From Verrucomicrobiota bacterium (lineage in GTDB: Bacteria > Verrucomicrobiota > Verrucomicrobiia > Opitutales > Opitutaceae), in assembly GCA_016235555.1 (NCBI GenBank), contig JACRKC010000066.1, forward strand, positions 1 through 64,000: a stretch of 64,000 nt of DNA, read 5' to 3'. Below the pieces are notes generated by a model. That model saw only the letters and a program-made list of their open reading frames with translations. It did not search any database and was not told where the DNA came from. This document shows, in pieces, positions 42,080 to 50,783 of this stretch. Numbering within the stretch: the first letter of the stretch is position 1; each line of letters starts with the position of its first letter. Position numbers and translations under genes: made by a program.

Positions 42080-43480
42080 ATGGCGCGCATCCCGCATTTC
42101 CGCTGGGCCATCCTCACGCTCGTGTTTCTCGCGGCGGTGTTGAACTACGTCGACCGGCAGACGCTCTCGGCGCTCGCGCCGACGATCCAGCGCGACCTCG
42201 GCATGGACGACCGCGCCTACGCCAACGTCGTCAATCTCTTCCTCGTCGCCTACACGATCGCCTATCTGATCTCCGGAAAGATCGTGGATGCGCTCGGCAC
42301 ACGGGCGGGCATGGTGTTGTTCGTGGCGTGGTGGTCGGTGGCCAACATGCTGACGGCCGCGGCGCACGGGGTGCGATCGCTGGGCGTGTTTCGTTTCGGA
42401 CTGGGCCTGGGCGAGGCGGGCGTGTGGCCGGCGGCCTCGAAGGTGGTGGCGGAGTGGTTTCCCGCGCGCGAGCGCGCGCTCGCGATCGGCATCTATACGA
42501 TGGGAGCCACGATCGGTGCGACGGTGGCGCCGTATCTCGTCATCCCGCTCGCGGGTTTTCCGTTCGCGCAGAAGCTGCCGTTCGTGGCGGACCTGTTCGG
42601 CCCCGGCGCGGGCTGGCGGATGGCGTTCGTCGTGACCGGGCTGCTCGGGCTCATGTGGCTCGTGCCGTGGTGGCTGTTCTACCGGCAACCGCGCGAATCG
42701 AACCAGATCACCGCGGCCGAACTCGGGATGCTCGACCAGGCGACCGCCGAGGAGGCGCGGACCAGCGGCACGGTGAACGAGGCGCCGTGGACGTGGCGGC
42801 AGATTTTCACGAGCCGCGTCGTGTGGCTGTTGCTGCTCGGCCGGCTCATCACGGATCCGGTCTGGTATTTTTATCAGTTCTGGTTTCCGAAATACCTGCA
42901 CACCGCGCGCGGTGTCGCGCAGGATCAGCTCACGATCACCTGGATCGTCTATGCCGCGGCCGGCGCGGGCAGCCTCGCCGGCGGCTGGCTGTCGGGGGTG
43001 TTGGTGAAACGGAAAATCGCCCCGGCGCAGAGCCGGCTCTGGGTGATGCTCGGATGCGCGTGCCTGATGCCGGTCTCGCCGTTCATCGCGCACGTAGCCG
43101 GCCTCGACGGCGCGATGACGCTCACGGTGATCGCCGTCTTCGCCGCGCTCGCGTGGCTGATCAACATCAGCTCGCTCGTGGTCGACCTCGTGCCACGCGC
43201 GTGCCTCGGCACGGTGTTCAGCGTCGTCGCCACGGGCAGCACGATCGGCGGCATCCTGATGAACACCCTCGTGGCCGCAATGGTGTCGGGCCCCGGCAAA
43301 GGCGCCGGCTTCCTCGACCGCGCGGTCAACACCCTGCTCGGACCGCTGCTCGGGGCCGTGCAGGGCGCCGGTTACGCGCGCTGGTTCCTCATCATGGCCT
43401 GCCTCCACCCGGTCGCCTGGCTGCTGCTGTGGCGGCTGCGGCCGCGTCCCGCGGTTCCGGCCGCGCCATCAATTCGCTGA
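42080..43480 (+). CDS. MFS transporter, hexuronate (ExuT-like) family
   Basis: A 466-residue inner-membrane transporter of the anion:cation symporter group. Twelve hydrophobic segments are visible. Family matches include the start RWAILTLVFLAAVLNYVDRQ (Asp-Arg after helix 1), GLGLGEAGVWPAASKVVAEW, FPARERALAIGIYTMGATIG and FYQFWFPKYLHTARGV. ExuT-type proteins import glucuronate or galacturonate with protons. It begins 3 bp after the large secreted protein gene and overlaps the oxidoreductase start by 1 bp, so it is part of the operon. This suggests the target glycan contains uronic acid. Confidence 0.9.
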   Translation: MARIPHFRWAILTLVFLAAVLNYVDRQTLSALAPTIQRDLGMDDRAYANVVNLFLVAYTIAYLISGKIVDALGTRAGMVLFVAWWSVANMLTAAAHGVRSLGVFRFGLGLGEAGVWPAASKVVAEWFPARERALAIGIYTMGATIGATVAPYLVIPLAGFPFAQKLPFVADLFGPGAGWRMAFVVTGLLGLMWLVPWWLFYRQPRESNQITAAELGMLDQATAEEARTSGTVNEAPWTWRQIFTSRVVWLLLLGRLITDPVWYFYQFWFPKYLHTARGVAQDQLTITWIVYAAAGAGSLAGGWLSGVLVKRKIAPAQSRLWVMLGCACLMPVSPFIAHVAGLDGAMTLTVIAVFAALAWLINISSLVVDLVPRACLGTVFSVVATGSTIGGILMNTLVAAMVSGPGKGAGFLDRAVNTLLGPLLGAVQGAGYARWFLIMACLHPVAWLLLWRLRPRPAVPAAPSIR

Positions 43481-45777
43481 TGCACCTCGCTCCTCCCGCC
43501 TCCTCCCGTGAACTCCGCACCGTGCGCCACGACGCCGATCTCGTCGTCGTGGGCGGCGGCCTCGCCGGCACGTGTTGCGCCATCACCGCGGCGCGCGCCG
43601 GCCTCCGGGTCGTCCTCGTGCAGGACCGCCCCGTGCTCGGCGGTAATGCCTCCAGCGAGGTGCGCCTCTGGATTCTCGGCGCCACCTCGCACATGGGAAA
43701 CAACAACCGCTGGGCCCGCGAAGGCGGCGTGATCGACGAGATTCTCGTCGAAAACATGTTCCGCAATCCCGAGGGCAACCCGCTGCTCGTCGACGCGTTG
43801 CTCCTCGAAAAGGTCGCCGCCGAGCGGAACATCACGCTGCTCCTCAACACCGCTGTCCACGAGCTGACGAAACGCGACGCTGACACGATCGAGAGCGTGC
43901 GGGCGTTCTGCGCGCAGAACTCGACGCGCTACGAACTGCACGCGCCGCTGTTCTGCGATGCGTCGGGCGACGGCATCGTCGGCTTCATGGCCGGCGCGGC
44001 GTTTCGCGTCGGCGCGGAGTCGCGCGCGGAATTCGGCGAGGGCTTCGCCCCGGAAACGGCGGGCGGCGATCTGCTCGGCCACTCGCTTTATTTCTACTCG
44101 AAGGACACGGGCCGGCCGGTGCAGTTCACGGCGCCGGGTTTCGCGCTCACCGACATCACGAAGATCCCGCGCTGGCGGCAGTTCAATGCGCGCGAGCACG
44201 GCTGCAAACTCTGGTGGATCGAGCACGGCGGTCTGCTCGACACCGTGCACGACACCGAGCGCATCAAGTGGGAACTCTGGCAGGTCGTCTACGGCGTGTG
44301 GCACCACATCAAGAACAGCGGCCAGTTTCCCGAGGCCGCGAACCTCACGCTCGAATGGGTCGGCCACATCCCGGGCAAGCGCGAGAGCCGCCGCTTCGAG
44401 GGTGACTACATCCTCCGGCAGCAGGACATCGTCGAACAGCGGTCGCACCCGGACACGGTTGCGTTTGGCGGTTGGGCGATGGACCTCCACCCGGTTGAGG
44501 GAGTCTTCTCCGCGGAATCCGGCTGCACGCAGTGGCACGCGAAAGGCGTCTACCCGATTCCGTATCGCTGCCTCTACAGCCGCAATCTGACCAACCTCTT
44601 TCTCGCGGGTCGCATCATCAGTGCGTCCCACGTCGCGTTCGGTTCGAGCCGCGTGATGGCCACGTGCGCGCTCACCGGCCAGGCGGTGGGCCTGGCCGCC
44701 GCGCTCTGCCGCCGCGGGGGGATTGCGCCGAGGGCGCTCGGTGCACCCGCGCGCATCGGCGGGTTGCAGCGGGCGTTGCTCCGCGTGGGGCATCATCTCC
44801 CGGGCGTGACGCTGCAGGATGACACGGACCTGGCGCCGCGGGCGGTGATCTCGGCCACCAGCGAACTGCGGCTCGCCGAGCTTCCGCCCGACGGCCCGTC
44901 CGTCTCGTTGGACGATGGCTGGGCCATGATGCTGCCGGTCGCCGCCGGTGCGCGGCTGGAGCTGACGGTGTTTGCCGATGTCGCGCAGGCCGCCGAACTG
45001 CGGGCCGAGCTGCGCCAGAGCGCCCGGCCGGACAATCACTCACCGGACGTCACGCTGGAAAGAATCACCATGCCGCTGCCGCCGGGAGCGAACCAGCCGG
45101 TGGTGGTGCGTTTCGCGCCGACCTTCACGGACACCCGCTATGCGTTCGTCTGTTTTTTCGGCAGTGGAGCGGTGCGGCTGCGCACGAGCGAGCGACGCCT
45201 GACGGGCGTGCTCTCGCTGTGTCACAAGGTGAACCTCGCCGTGGCCACCTCGGCCACGCAGATGCCACCGCCGGGCATCGGGATCGACACCTTCGAATTC
45301 TGGCAGCCGCAGCGCCGGCCCGAGGGACGCAATCTGGCGCTGCGCCTCGCCACGCCGCTGGCGGCCTTTGCGGCGCACCATGTCGTCAACGGCGTCGCCC
45401 GCCCGACCTGCCAGCCCAACGCGTGGGTGGCCGACTTCGCCGACACCGCCCCCGTGCTCACGCTGCGCTGGCCGACTCCGCAAGTCATCGCGTGCGTCGA
45501 GCTCATGTTCGACGTGGACTACGATCACCCGATGGAATCGGTGCTGATGGGCCACCCCGAGCGGCGGATGCCGTTCTGTGTGGCGCGCTACCGGGTGCGG
45601 GACGACACCGGCGCCGTGCTTGCGGAATGCGCCGACAATCACCACGCGCGCAACGTGCTCGTGCTGCCGCAGCCGGTCACGACGCGCGAGTTGCACGTCG
45701 AGCTCACGGCGCCGGCGGCCCACGTGCCGGCGGCACTGTTCGCCGTGCGTTGCTACCCGGCCGCCGGGAGTCGCTAG
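43480..45777 (+). CDS. FAD-dependent oxidoreductase with C-terminal beta-sandwich domain
   Basis: A 765-residue protein starting at ATG 43480, which overlaps the transporter stop by 1 bp (TGATG). Residues 20-440 form an FAD_oxidored-type domain: DLVVVGGGLAGTCCAITAAR, RPVLGGNASSEVRLWILGA, CDASGDGIVGFMAGAAFR and NLFLAGRIISASHVAFGSSR, then ATCALTGQAVGLAAAL. The C-terminal 300 residues are beta-rich and discoidin-like (RYAFVCFFGSGAVRLRTSER, and ARYRVRDDTGAVLAEC). No signal peptide is present, so it acts in the cytosol, probably on the imported sugar or uronic acid product. The substrate is unknown. This family is common in Verrucomicrobiota glycan loci. Confidence 0.82.
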   Translation: MHLAPPASSRELRTVRHDADLVVVGGGLAGTCCAITAARAGLRVVLVQDRPVLGGNASSEVRLWILGATSHMGNNNRWAREGGVIDEILVENMFRNPEGNPLLVDALLLEKVAAERNITLLLNTAVHELTKRDADTIESVRAFCAQNSTRYELHAPLFCDASGDGIVGFMAGAAFRVGAESRAEFGEGFAPETAGGDLLGHSLYFYSKDTGRPVQFTAPGFALTDITKIPRWRQFNAREHGCKLWWIEHGGLLDTVHDTERIKWELWQVVYGVWHHIKNSGQFPEAANLTLEWVGHIPGKRESRRFEGDYILRQQDIVEQRSHPDTVAFGGWAMDLHPVEGVFSAESGCTQWHAKGVYPIPYRCLYSRNLTNLFLAGRIISASHVAFGSSRVMATCALTGQAVGLAAALCRRGGIAPRALGAPARIGGLQRALLRVGHHLPGVTLQDDTDLAPRAVISATSELRLAELPPDGPSVSLDDGWAMMLPVAAGARLELTVFADVAQAAELRAELRQSARPDNHSPDVTLERITMPLPPGANQPVVVRFAPTFTDTRYAFVCFFGSGAVRLRTSERRLTGVLSLCHKVNLAVATSATQMPPPGIGIDTFEFWQPQRRPEGRNLALRLATPLAAFAAHHVVNGVARPTCQPNAWVADFADTAPVLTLRWPTPQVIACVELMFDVDYDHPMESVLMGHPERRMPFCVARYRVRDDTGAVLAECADNHHARNVLVLPQPVTTRELHVELTAPAAHVPAALFAVRCYPAAGSR

Positions 45778-45817
45778 GGCAGCGCCCCGGAAGAAACGAG
45801 ACAGCGCAACGCCGGGT

Positions 45818-45873
45818 AGCTGCGAGCGTGAGCGAGTGGCTCGCCCGGAAACCACTCGCTCGCGCTCGCGGCT
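45818..45873. repeat. GAGCGTGAGCGAGTGG-type hairpin
   Basis: Arms 45818-45839 and 45852-45873 pair over about 22 bp with few mismatches around a 12-nt loop. It is the same family as the hairpin at 61738-61793; both stand just plus-strand upstream of a composite repeat copy. It lies 40 bp after the oxidoreductase stop. Confidence 0.8.
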
Positions 45874-45957
45874 GCACCCCACGAAATCTCGGGGTCGCTG
45901 CGCCAGCCGGTTTCGGCGGGGCGGCGTCAGGTCGGTCGGGCTGGGTTTTATTCGGCG

Positions 45958-46156
45958 TGGGTCCGATACCGTGAAGCCCTGGTCGCCTGCGGCGCCGCCA
46001 CAGGCGGGTAAACCTGCTTCGCCTTGGTTGGGTGGCGACGAGCGCCAGCGAGTCGGGGCGCGTCGGCTCGCTGGCGCTTGCCGCTACGATGAGTGGTCGG
46101 AGGTTGCAGGATGGAATTGGTCTGATGCCTCGGGGTTTGCCCCGAGGATCTTTACT
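45958..46156 (+). repeat. Composite palindromic repeat, copy D
   Basis: Full-length copy: GATACCGTGAAGCCCTGGTC, GCCTGCGGCGCCGCCACAGG, CTTGGTTGGGTGGCGACGAG, the central GCGCCAGCGAG palindrome, GATGAGTGGTCGGAGGTTGC and a terminal CCTCGGGG/CCCCGAGG hairpin followed by ATCTTTACT. The terminal arms carry compensating changes relative to other copies, keeping the pairing. It lies upstream of the M28 peptidase gene. Confidence 0.9.
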
Positions 46157-46227
46157 GTCTGCGCCCTGCGCCTGAAACCTCCTGCGCGCGAGGTTGCCAA
46201 CCCTCCACGCGCTCCCACACTGCCGCG

Positions 46228-47877
46228 ATGCGTTATCCGCTCCTGTTTCTTTTCTCGATCGCGGCGGTCGCCCGCGCCGCCGAACCGGCCCACGGCATCT
46301 CCGCCGCGAGCATCCTCGCCCGGACCAGGATTCTTGCCTCCGATGAATTCGAGGGGCGCGGGCCGGCCACGCCCGGGGAGGAGAAAACCGTCAGCTACCT
46401 CGCGGCCGAATTCCGGAAGCTCGGCCTGAAGCCGGGCAATCCCGACGGCACCTATTTTCAAAACGCCCGGCTCGTCGGCATCACCTCCAAGCCCACGCTC
46501 GCCTTCCGCGTCGGCGGCAACGCGATGCCGGTGGAGAACATCAACGATTACGTCGCGTTCTCCACCCGCGTGCAGCCGCACGTCGAGGGCACAAACAGCG
46601 ACGTCGTCTTCGTCGGCTACGGCATCGTCGCGCCGGAGTTTGGCTGGGACGACTACAAGGGCGTCGATGTCCGCGGCAAGACCGTCGTCATGCTCATCAA
46701 CGACCCGCCCCTCGTCGACGTTGCGACCGGCAAGCTCGACCCGAAGCTGTTCGGCGGCGCCGCGATGACCTACTACGGCCGCTGGACCTACAAATACGAG
46801 ATCGCCGCGCAGAAAGGCGCCGCCGCCTGCCTCATCGTCCACGAAACCGGTCCCGCCGCCTATCCCTTCGGTGTCGTGATCACGAGTTGGAGCCGCGAGA
46901 ACTTCGAGATCAACACCCCCGACCGCAACGCCGGCCACGTCGCGCTCTCCGGCTGGCTCACCCTCGAGGCCACCAGGAAACTCTTCAACGCGTGCGGCCG
47001 CGACTTCGATGCCCTCAAGAAATACGCCGGCACGCGCGATTTCCGCCCCGTGCAGTTTCCGGCCAAGGCCTCGTTCTCGGTCGACAACACGCTCCGCGAA
47101 GTCGACTCCCGCAACGTCATCGCGCTCCTCCCCGGCGCCGATCCCCGGCTGCGCGACGAATACCTCATCTACTCCGCGCACTGGGACCATCTCGGCCGCG
47201 ACACCACCAAGGCCGGCGACCAGATCTACAACGGCGCCGCCGACAACGCCGCCGGCGTGGCCGTGCTCCTCGAGCTCGCTCAAGCCTACCGGGCCCTGCC
47301 CGCCGCCCAGCAGCCGAAGCGCAGCGTGATTTTTCTCTCCATCACCGCCGAGGAAAAAGGCCTGCTCGGCTCGCGCTACTACGCGCAAAACCCGCTCTAT
47401 CCGCTCACCCGCACCGTCGCCAATCTCAACATGGATGGCGCCAACCAATTCGGCCGCACCAGCGACATGGAGGCCGTGGGTTTCGGCGCCTCCACGATCG
47501 ACGACATCGGCATCGCCGTCGCCAAGGCCCAGGGCCGCGAGATGAAGCCCGAAAGCCGCCCGGAGCGGGGCAGCTACTACCGCAGCGACCACTTCGAATT
47601 CGCGAAGGTCGGCGTGCCGTCCTACTATCCGAAGTCCGGCAAAAAGTTCATCGGCCAGCCCGACGACCACGGCGAGAAGCTCGTCGCCGCCTACATCGCG
47701 AAGGACTACCATCAAGTCACCGACGACGTGAAACCCGAGTGGACCTTCGAAGGCGCCGCGCAGGACACCGAGTTCCTCCTGAAGGTTGGCCTCCAGATCG
47801 CCAACGACGCCAAGTGGCCCGAGTGGCGCCCCGGCAACGAATTCAAAGCCCGCCGCGACGCGATGCTGCGAAAGTAA
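46228..47877 (+). CDS. Secreted M28-family aminopeptidase with PA domain
   Basis: A 549-residue zinc peptidase. A signal peptide (MRYPLLFLFSIAAVARA) is followed by a protease-associated domain at about 110-260 (VVFVGYGIVAPEFGWDDYKG, VRGKTVVMLINDPPL). The M28 catalytic domain has the zinc ligands H318 (YSAHWDHLG), D339 (GAADNAAG), E375/E376 (TAEEKG), D403 (NMDG) and H455 (SDHFEF). It should remove N-terminal residues from peptides in the periplasm or outside. It lies downstream of repeat copy D and near the DPP-like peptidase/hydroxyproline genes, so a role in peptide use is reasonable. Confidence 0.93.
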   Translation: MRYPLLFLFSIAAVARAAEPAHGISAASILARTRILASDEFEGRGPATPGEEKTVSYLAAEFRKLGLKPGNPDGTYFQNARLVGITSKPTLAFRVGGNAMPVENINDYVAFSTRVQPHVEGTNSDVVFVGYGIVAPEFGWDDYKGVDVRGKTVVMLINDPPLVDVATGKLDPKLFGGAAMTYYGRWTYKYEIAAQKGAAACLIVHETGPAAYPFGVVITSWSRENFEINTPDRNAGHVALSGWLTLEATRKLFNACGRDFDALKKYAGTRDFRPVQFPAKASFSVDNTLREVDSRNVIALLPGADPRLRDEYLIYSAHWDHLGRDTTKAGDQIYNGAADNAAGVAVLLELAQAYRALPAAQQPKRSVIFLSITAEEKGLLGSRYYAQNPLYPLTRTVANLNMDGANQFGRTSDMEAVGFGASTIDDIGIAVAKAQGREMKPESRPERGSYYRSDHFEFAKVGVPSYYPKSGKKFIGQPDDHGEKLVAAYIAKDYHQVTDDVKPEWTFEGAAQDTEFLLKVGLQIANDAKWPEWRPGNEFKARRDAMLRK

Positions 47878-47974
47878 CCCCGGTCTCCGGCCGGCCCGCC
47901 GACGAGCGGCGGCCCTGCAAAGTCCGAACACGTCTCGTTACTGGTATCAGGCCAACGTCACCTCGCCTTCGGAC

Positions 47975-48132
47975 TGTAGGCCCGGCCGGTGGCCGGGCGG
48001 CCTCGCGGGTTTCCGGTTTGGTTTTGCAGCGGTAGGTCAGCTCGCTTGCGAGCGCGGTCTGGCGCGCGCCAGCGGGCCGGCCTCCGCGGGAACGATTGGT
48101 GCATTCACACCGGAAACCCGGCCGGGCCTGCA
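47975..48132. repeat. Inverted-arm element (GGCCCGGCCGG family)
   Basis: The right arm 48109-48132 is the inverse of two left pieces, 47975-47989 and 48007-48017, separated by a 17-nt insertion. Between the arms the sequence holds further GCTCGC and GCGCGC palindromes. It begins about 100 bp after the M28 stop. No coding content seen. Confidence 0.7.
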
Positions 48133-48167
48133 ACGGAAAATCTGAAAGCTACGGGAGGTGGGTCTCA

Positions 48168-48298
48168 GACCAACGGCTGCTGAAGAATGGACGATTGGGT
48201 CGCGTGGTGGGTCGGGGTTTATCCCCGACGCCTGCGGTCGGACGATGTCGGGCGTAAAGCCCGACCTACGATCATCCAGATCTCAACAGCCGTTGGTC
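48168..48298. repeat. Element with 16-bp inverted ends and two inner hairpins
   Basis: Ends 48168-48183 and 48283-48298 are inverted copies at 15 of 16 positions. Inside are two similar hairpins: GTCGGGG-TTTAT-CCCCGAC at 48211-48229 and GTCGGGC-GTAAA-GCCCGAC at 48247-48265. The right end touches the stop codon of the convergent SUMF1/BNR gene. It looks like a small non-coding mobile repeat; it might also act as a terminator. Confidence 0.8.
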
Positions 48299-50644
48299 TC
48301 ACTTCACTCCGCGCTCGAAGAACTTTTCCGTGCCCGGCACGAGCTCGAAATTTTTCCATGTCGACTCGGCGCGCGGCGTGCCGTCGGGCCAGCAGGCCTT
48401 GTGGTGACTGGTGCCGTCGGCGTGATGCAGCCACTCCCAGAGTTTGATCCCCTCGGGCGACCAATAAGCCTCGTGACCGATTTTGACTCCGCGCACGTAG
48501 GTCGCTTCGCGCTGCTTTGTGCCGTTGGCGTGATGCCAGATTTCTATGCCCTCGAGCAGCACCCGACCGTCGTCGGCAGTGCCGAGGGACCAGAGGATGT
48601 GGGGCTTCCCGGCCGCATAAATGTCGGCGTGCCCTTCCACCGCGGCGATGGTGGTGGCGCGGCTGCGTTGCACGGTCGGATCGCCATCGGCGAAGGTGGC
48701 TTCACTCAGAATCCAGGCTTCGTTCATTTCGTAGTGGAGCGCGGCGGCGCCGCTCGTGGCGAGCAGGTGGACGAGGCCGTTTGGGGCCTGGCGGGCGACC
48801 GAGTTGCCGGCGCCGGATTCGGTGCGGGGCGCCGGCGAGGGTTCGGGCAGCCGTTTCCAACGCCAGGTGTCGCCGTCGTCCTCCGACAGCGCGACATACC
48901 GGCCGTCCTGGCGGATCGAGTCCGCACCGCTCCCGGATTTCGACGGTTGAAATTCGCCCGCGAAAAACAGCCGTCCGCTCGCCAGCCGGAGCAGACCCGG
49001 GCTTTGGCCGCGCTCCAGCGGAGGCAGCGATGAGCTGCTGAGTTCGTAGCTCTGGCCGCGGTCCCGGCTGAGCGCGCGCGGCAGGGACTTTCCGATCTGC
49101 GAATCGCTCCCGCCCAGACCAAGGATGGCGCCGTCCCGCGTCAGCGCGAACGCCGTGTGGCGGCCGAAGGTCCGGCCGGTGGTGTCGTGCCAGGCGGTGC
49201 CACCGCTGCGCGTGGTCCAGAGCATCGACTGCACGCCCAACGGGCCGCCTGGTGCCGCTGCAGCCGCGAGGTAGATCGCGCCGCTGTCGTCGACGACCAC
49301 GCTGTTGAGGGGCTGCGGGCGTTCGAGCGCCGGACCGAGCGGGCCGGTGATGTGCGGGAAGGTGACGTCGCTCCACGTGAGGCCGAAGTCGCGCGAGGTG
49401 ATGTAGTGAAACGGAAAATGCCCCTCCGCGTAAGGGTGGGCCCAAAACAGCCAGAGCTTTTCCCGGTCGTGCCAGAGCAGTGGCGCCTGGTCGGCGGCAT
49501 CGGGCGTGTCGAGCAGCACCGACGGCAGGTCCCACTGGTCGGCGCCGAAGCGCAGGCGCGCGGCCAGGAGACGCGTCGCAGGATCGAACTCGCGTCGCGC
49601 CCGGGCGAACACGAGCAGCGCGTCGCCATTGGGCAGGACGTCGAATCCGAGACTGAGCGAACCGCGGTCCGCGGTGGACGCGCCGTCGTCAGACCGGACA
49701 GCTGCCGCCTGATCGACGGCGGGCGCGGCGAGCGGCAGGCGGCGCAGGCGGAGATACGGCTCCGCCGGATCGGGGCCGCGCATGACGGCGGCGATCAGCG
49801 GCTTTACGCCCTGCCGCACGAAGGGCGCGAGCACCGGTTGGGGTTTGGTTTTCAGCAGCGGCGCGAACACGAGCCGGAAACCGATTTGATGCAGGCCGTA
49901 GCTCTGTGGGTTCGGCATGCCGTCGAAATACGGCCCGAAACGTGGCGGGGCCGCGGCGCGGTTGGATGGGCGCCGGAAGGACGCGGCCGGGGGGCTGGGC
50001 GCGGTGTCGAGCCCGCCGCCGCGCACGACGCGCATGGAACCGCTCTCGACGCCGACCGGATCGGTGGCGTCGTCGACCGGGTAGTCGCCATACGAATCGA
50101 AACACCACTCGAGCGGACCGCTGAGCATGTTTTTCACGCCCCACGGGTTGGCGACGTCGGGAGCGGATTCCCAGGACTGCCGCGCGACGGCGACGGCCTC
50201 GTCGGTGCGGCCCGCGCGGCAGACGTATTCCCATTCCGCCTCGGTGGGCAGCCGGTAGGCGCGGCCCTCGCGCAGGCTCAGCCATGCGCAAAACGCCATC
50301 GCATCGCGCCAGCTCACTCCCGCGGCGTAGGGCGCGTAGTCGGGCGTGAGTTCGGCGACCGCACGGAAACGAAGCACCTGTGCGGCGGTGACCTCGGTCT
50401 CCGAAATGAAAAACGGCGCGGCGATTTTCACGCGATGCGCCGGCTGTTCATCCGGGTCGGCGGCCGTCGCCGTCGAGCCCATGACAAATTCGCCGGCGGC
50501 GATGGGCACGAAACGCAGGCCGAGGGAGTTGGTGAAGGGCTCGGGGGCGGGAGTGGTTTGCGCGTGGGACGCGACCGACAATGCGGTGAAGGCAACGACG
50601 GAGCCGAGCGTTGCGAGCGGCCGGAGGACGGGGTGAGGGCGCAT
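48299..50644 (-). CDS. Secreted SUMF1-like/BNR/MORN fusion protein
   Basis: A 781-residue protein starting at ATG 50644 with a signal peptide (PLATLGSVVAFTALSVASHA). Residues about 38-260 are a formylglycine-generating-enzyme-like domain (FVPIAAGEFVMGSTATAADP, FFISETEVTAAQVLRF, YRLPTEAEWEYVCRAG, GPLEWCFDSYGDYP, VVRGGGLDTAP). The catalytic cysteines found near the RGGS motif of true enzymes are missing. Residues about 300-660 are a BNR/sialidase-like propeller (ITSRDFGLTWSD, LSRDRGQSYEL, LSEDDGDTWRW). The last 90 residues are MORN/YwqK-like (GIKLWEWLHHADGTSHHKAC). It is not a sulfatase activator by sequence; a binding or surface role is inferred. The three-part fusion is unusual. Confidence 0.75.
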   Translation of the reverse strand: MRPHPVLRPLATLGSVVAFTALSVASHAQTTPAPEPFTNSLGLRFVPIAAGEFVMGSTATAADPDEQPAHRVKIAAPFFISETEVTAAQVLRFRAVAELTPDYAPYAAGVSWRDAMAFCAWLSLREGRAYRLPTEAEWEYVCRAGRTDEAVAVARQSWESAPDVANPWGVKNMLSGPLEWCFDSYGDYPVDDATDPVGVESGSMRVVRGGGLDTAPSPPAASFRRPSNRAAAPPRFGPYFDGMPNPQSYGLHQIGFRLVFAPLLKTKPQPVLAPFVRQGVKPLIAAVMRGPDPAEPYLRLRRLPLAAPAVDQAAAVRSDDGASTADRGSLSLGFDVLPNGDALLVFARARREFDPATRLLAARLRFGADQWDLPSVLLDTPDAADQAPLLWHDREKLWLFWAHPYAEGHFPFHYITSRDFGLTWSDVTFPHITGPLGPALERPQPLNSVVVDDSGAIYLAAAAAPGGPLGVQSMLWTTRSGGTAWHDTTGRTFGRHTAFALTRDGAILGLGGSDSQIGKSLPRALSRDRGQSYELSSSSLPPLERGQSPGLLRLASGRLFFAGEFQPSKSGSGADSIRQDGRYVALSEDDGDTWRWKRLPEPSPAPRTESGAGNSVARQAPNGLVHLLATSGAAALHYEMNEAWILSEATFADGDPTVQRSRATTIAAVEGHADIYAAGKPHILWSLGTADDGRVLLEGIEIWHHANGTKQREATYVRGVKIGHEAYWSPEGIKLWEWLHHADGTSHHKACWPDGTPRAESTWKNFELVPGTEKFFERGVK

Positions 50645-50783
50645 CAAGTAGGCGTGGGGCAGGACGAGTGAGCGTTCGAAAAGGCGCGGCCAGTGCAAGC
50701 CGTGCGCCGACGGGCGGTCGGGAGAATTTCCCGGATAATCGACTGGAGCGGGGAGTGGGCCTGCGGCAGGATGGCCTGCGATT

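Noticed and set aside
41782-43479. N-terminal extension of the FAD oxidoreductase
   Set aside because: It overlaps the complete ExuT-like transporter in another frame; the FAD motif begins just after ATG 43480.
48299-50644. Formylglycine-generating enzyme for the three sulfatases
   Set aside because: The SUMF1-like domain lacks the catalytic cysteines near the RGG motif and is fused to unrelated domains.
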